A DNA stretch of 64,000 nucleotides from Harmothoe impar (GCA_947462335.1 OX381707.1:68051740-68115739), one strand, 5' to 3'. Shown: positions 1 to 13,005, numbered from the stretch's first letter. The notes: generated by a model from the letters alone, not told the origin. Made by a program: numbers and translations.

Positions 1-20
1 GCAACACCCTGTCATATAAG

Positions 21-182
21 GGTTGAAGGAGCTTCAAGCAGCTTTCCCCTCCCCTGAGGCTGGTTACTCACGAAACGCTGTCACCCTGACGGCAGAGGAG
101 GCGTCAGCTGCAGTCCACTGGGTACCAGCAGTTGCCAGATATCATCAGTTCCTGACGCCGAACACCAGTTACTGGACTTCCG
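21..182 (+). CDS. possible partial coding exon, unrecognised
   Basis: An open frame on the plus strand starts just after an in-frame stop at 17-19 and a possible acceptor AG at 19-20, and reaches a good donor (GTATGT) at 183. It encodes about 54 residues with protein-like composition, including AEEASAAVHWVPAVARY and YHQFLTPNTSYW. Without splicing, the frame continues to a stop at 266-268. The acceptor lacks a clear pyrimidine tract and the window edge hides what lies upstream. No following exon was found in the next 3 kb. I do not recognise the product. It may be one exon of a gene entering from the left, or chance. Confidence 0.28.
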
Positions 183-3100
183 GTATGTACATGCGCACGC
201 AGCCTGATCGGAAGCGGCGTCCGCGTCTGGCTCTGGTAACGGCACGGGACCTTTCCCTTCGGAGGTAGCGTGGGCGGCCAAAGCGGCCGTAATGTTTCCA
301 AAATAGCCGAGCTGTCCCCGGGCGTTTGTGACCTTTCAGATGCAGTCTTACATTTCAAAGTGCCATCAAGTGCCTACCACATGGTCTTAACACTCATGGT
401 AGGGGCGTGGATGACAGGTTGGCACTCAAAAAGAGGAGGAACATGTCATTTCCTTATTGATTGAGCCAATGTATAATTGTTGGACATTCGAGCCGACCAC
501 CAGGGGAGGATAGACAAAAAACAAATACCATACTGCAGCAATGTAGGAAAAAGTATGACAGACTGATGACTTCAAAGGAAAAACTAACCAAAAATGTGCC
601 AAGACATGTGTAGGCTTTTAATATTTTCAAGCCTTGTTTGGAATGCACAGATTCAAGGGGTGTCACACCCGTTTTTCTAGTATGACAAGGAAGTAGAAGA
701 GGGTGGGAATTTGGAAACTCTTCTTTTAGGGCATAGGGGTAAAGATTTGAAATCCTCTGCTGGAGGGATGTCACCTGTTGTCTGTGAAATCCTTCTGCTT
801 AGCACTATATAAAATAGGGGTTAAAGATTTCTGACCCCATCAGTGGTAGTTTGATCCCCCTCATGGGAGGCAGACAATCATGTGAGTGAATAAGGTGATA
901 AAGATATGTAAGCATACACACTTGAACTGACAAGGACATTATAGTCTATCAGAAAATAGAAAAAATAAACAACAAATTATTTCTTTAAATCAATACCCTG
1001 ATTTGACAACAATGTATTTTGTTAACTCAGGAACGAATCACAGCACTGTACAAAGTATAGGTGGGAAACATGACATAAATGCATTGTATCCAAATAACCA
1101 AGCATTGCGAACCTATCACCTCTCCGCAAATTTCAGTGTACTCTGGTACCCTGGCTCTTAAAGGCGCAGATATCGGTACCCCTCCAGCGACAGTCAGCGT
1201 GGAGCCGGGACAGGTACTCAGCCCTATATACAGGGGCACTGGGGGTTTAAACAGGAGGCAACTCCAGTGGGACCAGTGATGTTCTCAGTGGCGTAGGAAA
1301 ATGGGGGGGGGGGGGCCCAATCACTGAGGAGGGGGGGGGGGCCTGAATATGTCTGGGCCCCCCAAAAATTTGTCAAGACCTGTAAAATAATACACACAAT
1401 TTTCAAACCTTCCCTTTCCCACATTGGAAAAAGTGGGGACAGAGGGGGCCGGGACCCCAAATCAAAACTAGAGGGGGCTCAAATACTTCTTTTCCATACA
1501 ATCTAAATATAAGTGTGTATACGATACATCATGCATAATGAGTCGATACTTGAAGTTGGTTGGAATGGGCCCCCCCCCCCCCGCCCCCAATGAAGATTTG
1601 CTTCCAACGCCTCTGTTGTTCTGAGATGAATAGGACAACAGAGGTATGTGGTGTTAAGTATAATTATCCCTCACCTGCGTGGGTGGTGGTGGTGGGAAGG
1701 GAAGATTACCCCTTGTGACGTCATCAAGCACCAATTACACTAATTGGATGTAGGCCTACCTGACCCATTGGGGTGGTAGTACAACACTCTCAATACTTCA
1801 GGTCAAAGATAATGTGAAATAATCTATAACCATCGATATTGCTGAGATATAGATGTGATTTTTAAATGTCAAATTCCTTCCTCAAACGCTTTTTGTAATG
1901 GTTCATCAAGATTTAAGCGAGTTTTTTCCCATAATTATTTTGGTCCTAGAATTGAGAACACTAAAACTACGTTCAAACTGTAGCCAAGTTAATGCGTTTC
2001 GAATGGTAGTGTTAACTGTACACCCTATGTGTGTAGCAGGGTGAATAATGAGCCTTTGAAAGAAACAGGAAATTGACCAGGTGTGGACCGTTCTAATATG
2101 ATGTGCTCGTTGGGTGGTACCATCAAGGAGCCTCTGTGTGCTTGTTCTAGGACCCATGGTACATAGGGACAGGAAATACCCTACGTCAATGGGTGGCCTG
2201 TGAGTGGCACAGGGTGTCGGCCCCATGCTGAGTGGTGTCAGTGTCTCTCTGTAAAACTCGGCGGAAGCTAGTGATAGCACAGTTAGCCAGCTTCAACTGC
2301 ACCTTGAGGGATCAGTATACTGAGTAAGGGGGTGATCATTTTTAACAGCAGTTGGGGGGGGGGGGAGGGCAACCCCCCGTTGTTAACAAATTTTCACTTC
2401 CTAAGGTCCAGTACGGATAACCCAAAGGGTTAGGGTGTTTGCCCCTTATATGAAATATATATCGTACATAATCCTATACCCCCTCATTGGAAAGATAAAT
2501 ATGTCAGAAATATAAAACAGAAAATGCCATGTTAATATATATTATAGGTTTTGTGTAAGATGACATCATGTTAGGCAAGATTGGTGGTTTTGCTGGAAAA
2601 CAGTCCTATACACCAGAGAGGAGAAAAGTGGTCATGCTGGATAGAGCTTTAAGGGCCAATCCAAATCGAAACTGAATAGCCTTCCTCAGTGGTCACCACT
2701 GTAGGAGGTAGGAATCTAATCTAGGCCTATAACATGTGCATATATATCCCAATTTCCGTTGATAACTACAGGATATACACTCTGACATGTAATAGCATTA
2801 TTTTAGCCAAAGAATAGCATGTCAATATGTACTATGCTACTTGTCAATTGTATTGATTTTTCATGTCAATTTCAGCTGATAAATACTTTGTTTGGAAAGC
2901 AAGTGGACTTGTAATTATGATAGAAAATAGTAGCAAAGCCACACATGTAGGGAAATATGTTTTGTATCTCCCCAATACATGAGATGTACTAATTTTTTTC
3001 TCATCTAGAATGGAAATAGAGAGAGGTAACATGTGTCCAACTAAGAGACTCTCACTTATAGGCCCACACAGTGCATAAGCACTTGCAGATATATTATCTC

Positions 3101-3397
3101 GATTGATACACACACCATGCTCCGAGAAATGCTTTATTCATCAAATCCTTATAGGGAATTAAAGTATAGTGTCTTGGCTATAAGGGGACATGATTATATA
3201 GCTGTAATTCCCTTTAGTTTCCAAGTACCATGACAAAAGTCAGAGCAAGGTCCAGAAACGGCCCTATTGGCGGCTCAGAGCATGGCAGGTAAACACCCTA
3301 CACAGGGTGCAGTGTAAGGGGAGCATGGGGAGTCACTCCGACTCGCTGTATACCTCATGGCAGAAGGGAATAGATACACTGTAAATAGTGAAAAGTT
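183..3397. other. gene-free repeat-rich stretch
   Basis: No convincing exon. It contains G/C homopolymer runs (about 1300-1350, 1568-1582, 2354-2368) typical of decayed marine-invertebrate repeats. The longest open frame (minus strand, 1906-2280, 124 codons) shows no domain I recognise. Confidence 0.5.
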
Positions 3398-3496
3398 CAG
3401 TAGAATATACGGTCCGTTTAAAGTATAAAAGGATGTATTTTAGATTTAATCAAAAATACGTCCTTTTATACTGTAAACCGACCGTATATTCTACTG
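3398..3496. repeat. 99-bp inverted repeat (hairpin)
   Basis: Arms of about 45 bp face each other: the left end CAGTAGAATATACGGT is the reverse complement of the right end. Inside, the arms diverge slightly around an AT-rich centre. It is probably a MITE remnant, with no clear target duplication. Confidence 0.75.
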
Positions 3497-3698
3497 CCCA
3501 TGGAAACTAATACTGTAGTATAATCATACTGTAAAACTAAAGTAGATTCTACTCGCTACATTTACCTCTAACAGTGTACCATTGTACCATAAGCAACCAA
3601 ATCATAGATAGTTTCGGCACAGATGATATGCTCCATTGATGGAGTTTACATGCGATGCTAGGATATAAAGACATAATAAGACATAGACAGAGGTTCAC

Positions 3699-3822
3699 GA
3701 TAATCTGTCTGAACGACAGGTTTCTCCATGAGTGGGACCTTGGGCCGTATCACACGAGGCGTAGCCGAGTGTGATGCAACCCAAGGTCTCATGAGTGGAG
3801 AAACCAGGAGTTCAGACTGATT
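3699..3822. repeat. long hairpin with GNA-triloop apex
   Basis: Imperfect inverted arms of about 50 bp (left TTTCTCCATGAGTGGGACC, right its near-complement) meet at an apical core GAGGCGTAGCCGAG at 3756-3769. The core is itself a mini-hairpin: a GGC/GCC stem with a GTA loop. An almost identical core lies at the apex of the 17.7-kb hairpin, whose arms are unrelated. Confidence 0.75.
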
Positions 3823-4660
3823 TGAGTGGATCTCTGTGTTTATTTCATGTAAATGTTGATCAATTCCATTATAAAAGAACATTTAAAGATTGGTTTCACA
3901 ACTATACTTTGGAGAATGGAGCTGTGGAGGATAAGATTCAGTTTCTCCACGGGGATGTGGAGAAGGGCTCTTCACATACAAATCAATGGTAAAGTTGTTT
4001 CTCCACTTGAAATAAAACTGATTATTGCATTTGTATCCTAAAGCCCATTATGAGGTCAGGAATAGCGGTTGCTATACGTCGTATATGATTACCTCATTAT
4101 ACTTAAGTAATCACTCCACCTTGGGGAGTACCAGATACCTATATAGACCTCCCTGGGCAATCCCTGTAGTTGTAGATGACATAACCCCCCCCCCCTGCCG
4201 CCGCTGCCCTTGGGGATCTCCCCAACAGCGGATGGATCGAGTGTACCTGAACGCGGGGGTGTGGAGTATAAATAGGTGTAAGGGAGTGGTCATCGTTCAC
4301 TAACAGGGGGTGATGGATTTGAGTAGGCGGGGGGCTAGAAATATCGACCTCTTTAAAGTGAGGCGGGTCCAAAAAAAGCCTGCGGTTCATATAGTTTAAA
4401 GATGGGGTTTCGGAGGGGGCCCAACATTTTTCAGACGCCCATGCGAAAATCCACCACCCCTCCTGTCGTTGAATAGTTACCACTCCCTAAGTCCATCTGA
4501 TGCACCAGGTGGAGAGCAGATTATACGTGGATTCTCCAATATGGATTTTCCAATATGGACTAATCTGTTTCTGAATATATAGAACCAACAGTCTATAATA
4601 CAGTGGATCAACTGAATATGTAAGAATCTCATTGATTCCAAGATTCGCTCTAGATAGATT

Positions 4661-5876
4661 TAGGGTAGATTCACCACTTTCGGACGCTCGTTGGCATTTC
4701 AAACGTGACCCCCTTTCTCTGAGCTATACCTTCGTTAATATTCAACACAGAACTAGTATCAGGCTACATGTGGAAAGAGGGACATTGAAACCTTATAACT
4801 ATCCAAAAACTGACGCATTTTATGAAGTTTTAAATGACATATTTCACATCAAAGTTAGGGAATTTTATGTCTCAATTTCACCTGATGTCGGACACTTTAG
4901 AATTATCTGTTTTTTAACTAGTAATGTTGAATGATCTGTCTTACTACTATAACAGATATGACATAATTTATTAAGGGTAAGCATATTATCAAAGGTACTA
5001 AATATATCTACCGTAAATTCTCGCGTATAAGCCTAACTCGCGTATAAGCCGCACCCCTAACTCTGACAAATTATATAAGCCGCAGAGGGGGTCTGAATAT
5101 TGCGATCTTGGTACTGTAGTATACTAATAAAAACTCTCGTATAAGCCGCACCCTATATAGGCATGTTTGGTATCAAAAGAAAGCTGAGTCTGACTCGCGT
5201 ACAAGCCGCGGCTTCTACGCGAGAATTTACGGTACATTAAAAATATATGTTTAATCTCATTGAACCTGCCTCATATAGAAAATCGATATAATCTTCCTTT
5301 ATGTACACATAATGTGACATTTTCTGGCTAATGGCATTTGGAAATATATTTTTAGTAATATGGATTTCATAATATTTACTTGACAGGTTAAAGCGTTGCT
5401 TCCTCTATAATTAGGATACAGAGAAAGAAACAGTACATGGTGCTGTCCGGCACAAGGTGTAATTATATCAATTATTTGAAAGGTCTTCAAATATATTTTC
5501 CTTGTAATTATCATGTACTTTTTTCTACAATCGTCTTTGAAATGCATATATATTACTGTCTCGGTTCAGACACATTGCCTGAATGTACATACTACAGCAG
5601 GATTTAGCATGATAGCTCACTGTCCGACTTGGGGTACATGAAAATGATACAAATTCTGCATGACCTCATTTCCCCAAAACAGGCTTACTTCAGGACATTA
5701 TCAGGCACAATTTACACAGGGCTGGATGTTTCTATTTTCCGTTATTGGTAAGATAGATACTTCCTGTATACTGTTAAACTCACACATATGGCATAGAACA
5801 TACCATATATTACGCATTTTAATGTTAAAAGTGTCCGACTTAAGGTATGTGTCCGTCTTTGGGTGAATCTACCCTA
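4661..5876. mobile_element. 1.2-kb non-autonomous TIR element, TA target
   Basis: The ends are inverted: GGGTAGATTCACC at the left and GGTGAATCTACCC at the right. Each is flanked by TA, as in Tc1/mariner-type insertions. Short subterminal blocks resembling GTCCGAC recur near both ends. No transposase is recognisable. The 100-codon open frame overlapping the left end is probably fortuitous. A second MITE (5011-5232) is nested inside. Confidence 0.6.
5011..5232. mobile_element. 222-bp MITE of the CGCGTATAAGCCGC type
   Basis: Terminal inverted repeats read CCGTAAATTCTCGCG at the left and CGCGAGAATTTACGG at the right, with TA on both sides (5009-5010 and 5233-5234). The interior has repeated CGTATAAGCCGCA blocks. 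A truncated relative sits at 57850-58019 inside the cytokine-like gene. Confidence 0.8.
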
Positions 5877-6187
5877 GTTGTTCTGGTGTTTAGTCTTATG
5901 AATAAACCAACTACCCGGGCTATTCCTTAGCGTCGACAGGCAGAATAGATCGGAGAGTGGCCAACATTCCAGGGGTTGGGTCACGAAATTTTCCAGAAAA
6001 TATTTGCGTCCAGCCATCTGTAAGGGCCTTACGGTGCATGTCCAGCCCCAACACTAAGTGTCATACTCTACGGTAGCAGCTGAATTTGTTGTACTATGTG
6101 AGATAATACCTGGCCATTGCGTCATTATCCAATGGACTGCCCAATGAACTGTGAGTTGGGGTTACACTTTGACTCAATAGCGTGAAG

Positions 6188-6605
6188 ACTTTCCCTATAC
6201 TACTCACAGACTAAAGTTAGGGCATTCCCTATACTACTCACATACACTAGTTAGGGCATTACCTATACTACTCACAGACTTAGGTTATGGCATCCCTATA
6301 CTACTCACATACACTAGTTAAGACTTTCCCTATACTACTCACAGACTAAAGTTAGAGCATTCCCTATACTACTCACATACACTAGTTAGGGCATTCCCTA
6401 TACTACTCACAGACTTAGGTTATGGCATTCCCTATACTACTCACATACACTAGTTAGGGCATTCCCTATACTACTCACATACACTAGTTAAGACTTTCCC
6501 TATACTACTCACAGACTAAAGTTATGGCATTCCCTATACTATGCAAACAGACACGAGTTATGACATTCCCTATACTACTCACAAACACGGGTTATGACCT
6601 TGCCT
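6188..6605. repeat. minisatellite, ~33-35-bp units
   Basis: About twelve tandem units share CCCTATACTACTCACA. Two variants, one with AGACTAAAGTTA and one with TACACTAGTTA, partly alternate. The same core recurs in the array at 14.2-14.57 kb. Confidence 0.9.
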
Positions 6606-7125
6606 CTGAGACTCCTCAGAGACACGAGTTTGCACTAGCTTATAATTCCCAAAATCAATCTCTTACTGGCTGTACAACTTGAAACATGGCCATTTTATCA
6701 ACATTCACACAACTTCCATACATGAGGAATTGCACCACTAACAGCTCTTCTATCTCTGGCTTTGTTATCTAGTCATAATTACTCAGATCCACTGTTACAC
6801 ATTACCCTCCCCTGGAGGGTGTTTTTCCCCATTGGTCCAATACGGAACCAATATGGACACAAAATACGGACCGTATAAGGGACCCGTATTGGGAGGCCCA
6901 AAAACAGTGTTTTTCCCCCCTCCGTATCACGACCGTATGTGCATACGGGATTGGCATAAATTCTGCTGCATATGGGTTACCAATGCGGGACTCACCTGTC
7001 CTAATTGTAAAAATGTACAAAAACCAGTCTACATTCCAGGAAACCCCTAGGGAATTCCCTCTGTGACGTCATAATATAGAGACACATACGGGGGTAGGCT
7101 GGAAAGGGTCCGCATTCTGTTTTGG

Positions 7126-7262
7126 ATGCTAGGGAATGGAGAGGGGAGGTCGGGGAATGGAGAAGGGAGGTCGGGAATGGAGAAGGGAGGTCGGGGAATG
7201 GAGAAGGGAGGTTGGGGAATGGAGAAGGGAGGTTGGGGAATGGAGAAGGGAGGTGGGGGAAG
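7126..7262. repeat. 20-21-bp minisatellite in the left foldback arm
   Basis: About six to seven copies of GGGGAATGGAGAAGGGAGGT in tandem. The open frames over it (GNGEGR repeats) are products of the repeat. Confidence 0.9.
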
Positions 7263-8157
7263 AGATATGAAAGGTCGGGAAAGGCACTGGATTTGGAGTG
7301 TTTTCTTCACCTCTGGCCCCAGCCAGCTCTGTACTCTGATAGCTATTGTCTACCAGCGTTTATACACAAAGAGTCTATACGCAGAGTTTCAGCTCCATTG
7401 GGCCATTATTTACCGAGTTACAGAAGAAAGGAGATTTTTTTGTATAACTTCTTTTAAACTCAATTTTTATTTTTTTTATTTCTTTTATTATAAAGGTAGA
7501 AGTTGGACTTTACTTATCTGTTCATTAAAACAATCCTAGAGCCATTTTTTTACATATATATGTGCACTTTAAAAAGGGAGAAGGGAGGTGGGTGACTGTA
7601 CTAGCTTACAGAAGAATGGTTTAGGTCCACATGACCTCCCCCATTTGGCATGCGATCTCCATTCTCTCATATACATATGAGAGGAGTTGAGGCCAGCTTG
7701 ACTTAGCCTCTAGGTGGCAGCACCAACACAGCCCGGAATTTGCAGTCAGTGGCTATACTAATGCTGCACATATGGGTGAAACGGTACGATGGCCTGTTTG
7801 GTCAGTTAAACATGGATCCACACATGGGAGAAACCTCTCTTGTGTTGCCTACCATGTCTGTAAACTTTCCCTTTTTAAAGTGCTATATATATGTAATAAA
7901 ATGGCCCTAGAATTATTTTAACGAGTAAATAAGTAAAGTCCAACTTCTACCTTCGTGATAAAAAAAAAAAAAAAAAAAAGGATTTTCGGAGAAATTACAT
8001 GAAAAAGAGTCTTTTCTTCCATAACTTGGTAAATAATGGCCCTACAGAGCTGAAAATCTGCCTATAGACTCCTCGTGTATAAACAGTGGTAGACAATAGC
8101 TATCAGAGTACAGAGCTGGCTGGGGCCAGAGGTGAAGAAAACACTCCAAATCCAGTG

Positions 8158-8226
8158 CCTTCCCTGACCTCCCTTCTCCATTCCCCGACCTCCCTTCTCC
8201 ATTCCCCAACCTCCCTTCTCCATTCC
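8158..8226. repeat. inverted minisatellite in the right foldback arm
   Basis: Three to four copies of ACCTCCCTTCTCCATTCCCC, the reverse complement of the 7126-7262 unit. The copy number differs between the arms. Confidence 0.9.
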
Positions 8227-8604
8227 CATTGCCAAGGTCAAGGTCGCTACATTCAATGTGGATCTGGGGTACTTTGTTACCTATGCGGGAGTTAAAATGT
8301 CCGTATGTGGGTGTTAAAATGTCCGTATGCTGCATACGGGCACTTTTTTTGGATTTATGCTGCTCTGATGGCTCAGGAATTGAGGAGACTTATACGGACA
8401 GGATGTGCAAAAATAATCCCGTATCCGATGAGGAAAAACGCTATTTTCCCATATGCGTATACGGGATTCCGTATAGGATATGGGATTCTGCTTTTTGGTA
8501 AAAAATGTCCGTATCCGATGAGGAAAAACACTTTTTGCCCGTATGGGATGCCGGGACCCCCGTATGACACATACGGACCCCAAAACCAATGGGGAAAAAC
8601 AGCC

Positions 8605-10437
8605 CCCTGTCGGCACACAGCATGGCAGTGGTGTTAATTGTCATGAAGGATGCATCGGCTCTGTAGGTGAGGTGTCAGACGGGGACAGCGACATGTACAC
8701 CTTTAACCCTTTAATGATGGGGTGATGTCTAAAAGATAATGTCCATATGCTGTCAGCACCGCATTGGTAGTATTGTATTGGCGTATCATGCCTTACCAGC
8801 CCTGCATCGGTGCATCATGCTGAACTTATGGCATGCAATGTATAAACCATGCAGTGTCGGTGCACTACTCGTCAGGGCTGAATTTGTGAAGCATACTGAC
8901 ATTAAAGCACTATGCTTCCCAGTAAGGGTTAAAAGCCACGTCCACAAATTAAAATGCAATGAGGAAATGTATGGGTTGTTTAGACACTGAAAACGCCGGT
9001 CAGTGAAAGGTCATCAGTGCTGACAATTCCAACATTTCTTAATCATTCTGATGACCCAAAATCATTACACTGGTCCCCTTTTTGCAACGATGGTCAAGCC
9101 AAGATCATTAAAATGTCATCAGTCAGTTTGACGCTCCTGAGGGCTTTCGGTATATATTTACGTGCAAATGCCTAAGTGAACTCAAAACTAAATTCCAAAT
9201 GTGTTTTTTGTGTACCTTTTCACATGTTAGTCCGACTATACAACCAGCTATTATGCATGGTAATATAATACGACGCGTAACAAATGATTAGCTTCGTTTC
9301 ATCTGGAGTCATGCTGTACATGACTGCTTCAATTCAATCTGCGTTACTGTATAGGGTGTAGTTGATAATATTAGCGTACTGGTTAGACTTTGAAGATTAC
9401 CAATTCTACACACAGCGAAGTGAAGCCGTCGCCATGATTCTTCTACCAGAGTCAACTCAAAATGATTCTTTATATGTCTAAATAGTATGCTTAACTACTT
9501 AGGGCCAAACAAAACAATATCTGCTGGTGTTATAGGGCCTATGCTAAATCTGACTATAGTAGATGGCATTAACTATTGTTGGCCTTGCTTGGTTGGTTGG
9601 CCATGGCATCAATCATAGTTGATGCTCAGCCCATAACAGGTCTAAGCAACTACCAGGAAATAACCCTGGGAAGACTTATGAAGTCGTGGTCATTAATTCT
9701 ATTTTCAAGCCTTCCTCCACATTCGCCCATCCCTCCCACCTGTGAATGTTCAAGGCAGGGTCATCTCTAGGCTGTCCTACCCCCATGCCTGTTATGCTAT
9801 GCTTCTCATTGAACACACCTCCCCCTTTGCCTTATCGGTTGACCTACATGAGTTCCCCCAGCCATTTAATGGTTTTCTTGTATGTAAGTAAACAATACAC
9901 TTACCCCTCCCAACAAATAGGTAAAAAATAGAGCCCCTCCCTAAATACGTGGAGTCTAATTATGTATAGCCCACGTCCCGGTAGGCCTATAAAGGTAAAA
10001 AGGAATTAGACCCCCCTCATTTATGGGCCGGTTTATGGTAGGCCTACATATAGAATAGGCCTATGTCACAAAGGAATAGCCATTGACAGGGGGCAAGTGG
10101 TGGCTTTTTTTTTTGGGGGGGGGGGTAAAAATGTTGACCGCCCAAAAAAAAAGTCATATGCTGAAAACCTGTGCTTTAGGCCTACACTGCAACAAACTGT
10201 CACAAAAAACACATGTTTATTTTAGGTTATGGTCATTCTATTAATATACAAATGTAATTCTTATCACAACTTCCAAGAAGTTTGCCCCTTCCCCCACCAC
10301 ACTGGTTCTGTGAGCCCTGCTATGGGAGTAGGAAAACCCAAACTCTAACGCCATTAGCTAGGTGGGTTGTCCAGTCCGTATTGTAAATTTGGAATTGATT
10401 AGATCAACTGGTGGAAAATAACAAAACTAATCGCAGA
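8605..10437. other. gene-free stretch with dispersed repeat
   Basis: At about 8705-8935 there is a decayed copy of the dispersed CCCTTTAA / GCATCATG family. G and T runs occur near 10,105-10,130. No exon is supported. Confidence 0.45.
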
Positions 10438-10835
10438 TTTTTTTTTTTTTGAAGTATATTTATTGGATCTAATCGGCTTTTAAGGCCAAAAACTAGCTCG
10501 GGCGCATTGCCCTTCTGCCGCTAGCACCCCTGACTGTTACATTGTTTCTTTAGCGGTCTTATGTATGATATGCTATGACTCCAGTACTTTCCATGTACAA
10601 AAGGACCAAACTGTAGACATTATAAAAAACTATACAGGCACTTGGTAATTTCGACCAAACGATGAGATGAGATGTGATGAGGTATTGTGAATAAAATGTT
10701 ATATAATGGGTTTGCACAGCATTTATGAAACAATTAGGGTAGTCTCTTTCAACTAACGTCTTGAACTTCCAAATGGTCTCGATCGTCGTGTACTCAGGTT
10801 TCAGGTTATTCCACCTGTTGATGGCAAAAATGAAT
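10438..10835 (-). mobile_element. 3' end of a non-LTR retrotransposon (LINE fragment)
   Basis: On the minus strand, 10,830 down to about 10,715 encodes FAINRWNNLKPEYTTIETIW followed by KFKTLVERDYPNCF. This matches the family pattern at the C-terminus of many LINE reverse-transcriptase ORFs (N-x-W-N-x-L ... F-K). Downstream on the same strand follow about 270 bp of 3' UTR-like sequence and a terminal A tract (plus-strand T run 10,438-10,450). The 5' part is missing, as expected of 5'-truncated insertion. The clade was not determined. Confidence 0.6.
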
Positions 10836-12925
10836 TTTCACTGAGCAGTCAAAAATAAAGCAATTGAGTTTGAATTTGTCTTTATTGCTGAATAAACATT
10901 TTACACTATTGTACAATTTTATCATATGGCTTAATCAAAAGACGGGTCGCATCCTAGCCTATTTAAAGGCTAATATTGAGGTCAGCAACCTTTAATGGAT
11001 AGTTCATAGCAGTGTTAAGAAAATGTAGGCGGGCCATGTGGCATTGTAGTTTAAATGTACATATTTTCAAAACATATCTGTAAAGTTATGATAACATACA
11101 AAACTCAATATATCCATATCCATATATAGCTGGTTAAACTTTTACCTTCGCATGTTTTCCTAGATAGCTGCATCGTGCAAAACGCAGACTACTAGAGACT
11201 TAAGGCTAGGGTTAGTAGAGTCTGGTTTTTGCTCATTAGATAGGCCTTGTGGGGGGGGGGTGAGGGGGGGAGGATGAAAAGGGGCCAGGGGGCCACGAAT
11301 ATTTCTAAACTTCTACCTCGTCAGGGATATTATTAGACAGAAAAATTTTAACATCCTTTTTGAATAAAATAAAGGTTGGAATATTCCTATCCTCAGCATG
11401 CCTTTCTTCTCAACCACAAGGTGGCAGCTGTGTATAGTGTTTACAAGATATCCCCACTGCAGTCCGAGTAGCTCATTTACGTTCATGAACACATTAGTGC
11501 ATTGACATCTGCACAGGTGGCAGCATATCTTAGATGGTTTGCCAATGCTTGAGTTTTCTCCATGAAAGCTGTAGATCTAGATGTTATTACACACTTTATA
11601 TTAAAGCATTTAAGACTCTTGGTAACCAGAATTAAGTACACATTTGAGAAGAAAAGTATACATTCAGGACTTTCAGGTAATTATTGAGAGGGGTCAATTC
11701 TAGTCACCCCAATTGGGATACCAACATTAAGCGATCTGAGCACACAGAGTCTTTTTCCTTGATGAAACCTTGTTGGAATTTCCCTGGTGTCTAGATACCT
11801 CTCACATTGTGCAAGTGTATATGCGTAATACAATAAGTGTTTATCCCTCCTGTGAATAAGCCAGTCACAGCCGCTCTTATTATGCATTTGGACAGTGGTT
11901 ATAGCAGGGTTTTTCTATAATTTAACATTACATACCGTACGTAAACCCTTATTTTGTAAACCTTGTATCTCTTCAGATTCCCCTTTATTTTCCCTATCCC
12001 ACACAAAGTCTGCATAATCTAGAGTAGGGATAACCATTCATGTATAAATGGTCAAGGCAGTGTCACGGTCTGTGTGATATCTTATTTTACCTAACTGCCT
12101 TATAGCTCCAGTCACCAAGAAACGGCCAGTGAATACACCTACTTTGCCTCTCTAGTATACCCACATAGATTAGGCTGTGAAGGTTTTTTTTTTGTTCCAG
12201 GAAATTGATACATACATATATACCATAAATATGAAGTAAAATATCTACAATTGTTGAGCAATTTATGTTTTTGTCATTAATAATTGGTGGGAAAGTGTCA
12301 TTTTTGGGCATTTATACCCATAAATACCATTAAATCGGGGAGAATTGACCACTCAGCAATACTTCTCAAGGGCTACTTGTGGTTACTATTGTTGTCAGTC
12401 TTGCAATACAGTAATATTTTGTAGACATACTGTACTCAAGGGCTACATTATGCTTGATAATGCGGGATAAATCCTCAAAATGTCGGCCATTTTGGATCGA
12501 GAAATATACTTTAGATCGGGATCTTGAAAAGCTCGGCCCCAAAAAGCACGATTTTGTCATACATTTCACATAGAACAGCTGACTTTTATCACATATAGAC
12601 CTCTTATTATTACAATAGACACATATTTTCTTAAGGGGACCCCAATCTCTACCGTTTTCATCATCACTGTCAGCATTTAATATTTTGTGCAAGTAAATTT
12701 TCATGTTTTTGGTACGTTTGATCATGCTGTACAAATAATGGGGTGAAACATCCATTTTGAGCCAAATGGCAACAAAATCCAAAAATTCAACATTTCACTA
12801 CCATCTTTGAATGAGTCTTTTTTAAAGACCAGACTAGATACAATGCCCTAAATGGTCTCATTTGAAAGATAATTTAGTTTCTGAACTACCCCTTTTGAAA
12901 CATTTAGCTAAAAGGTGTCACTCTG
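10836..12925. other. gene-free stretch
   Basis: AT-rich sequence with a G run at about 11,250-11,270. The minus-strand open frames at 11.7, 12.1 and 12.4-12.8 kb lack splice sites or motifs I can support. Confidence 0.4.
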
Positions 12926-13005
12926 GTTGTCATAGCAACTTTGCCTTGTAAAAGAGTGAAAAATTTGAAATTTCAACATTTTAGAATCCTCGTTGCCATG
13001 GCAAC
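12926..13005. promoter_or_regulatory. pair of RFX-type X-box motifs
   Basis: GTTGCCATGGCAAC at 12,992-13,005 is a perfect palindromic X-box, the site bound by RFX winged-helix factors in ciliary and immune promoters. A related copy with two differences, GTTGTCATAGCAAC, lies at 12,926-12,939, with start positions 66 bp apart. No gene start was identified nearby, so function is unproven. Confidence 0.4.

Larger units (their letters stand above)
6817..8604. mobile_element. 1.8-kb foldback element
   Basis: The two halves are inverted copies. GTGTTTTTCCCCATTGGT near 6819 faces ACCAATGGGGAAAAAC near 8585-8600. CTCTGGCCCCAGCCAGCTC at about 7310 faces its complement near 8115, and TAGAAGTTGGACTTTACTTA near 7497 faces its complement near 7935. 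Both arms carry a GGGAATGGAGAAGGGAGGT minisatellite (longer on the left) and scattered CCGTATNNG motifs. A loop of about 275 bp lies between roughly 7590 and 7865. No coding capacity was recognised. Confidence 0.8.

Noticed and set aside
1906..2280. 124-codon minus-strand open frame
   Set aside because: No domain, no splice support, and composition does not clearly differ from neighbouring frames. It is possibly retrotransposon debris, but I cannot show it.
4632..4934. 100-codon plus-strand open frame
   Set aside because: It starts before and runs into the TIR of the 4661-5876 element and overlaps its repeated motifs, so coding is unlikely.
7122..7539. GNGEGR-repeat open frames and their antisense
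   Set aside because: All reading frames across a 20-21-bp minisatellite stay open. This is a by-product of the repeat.
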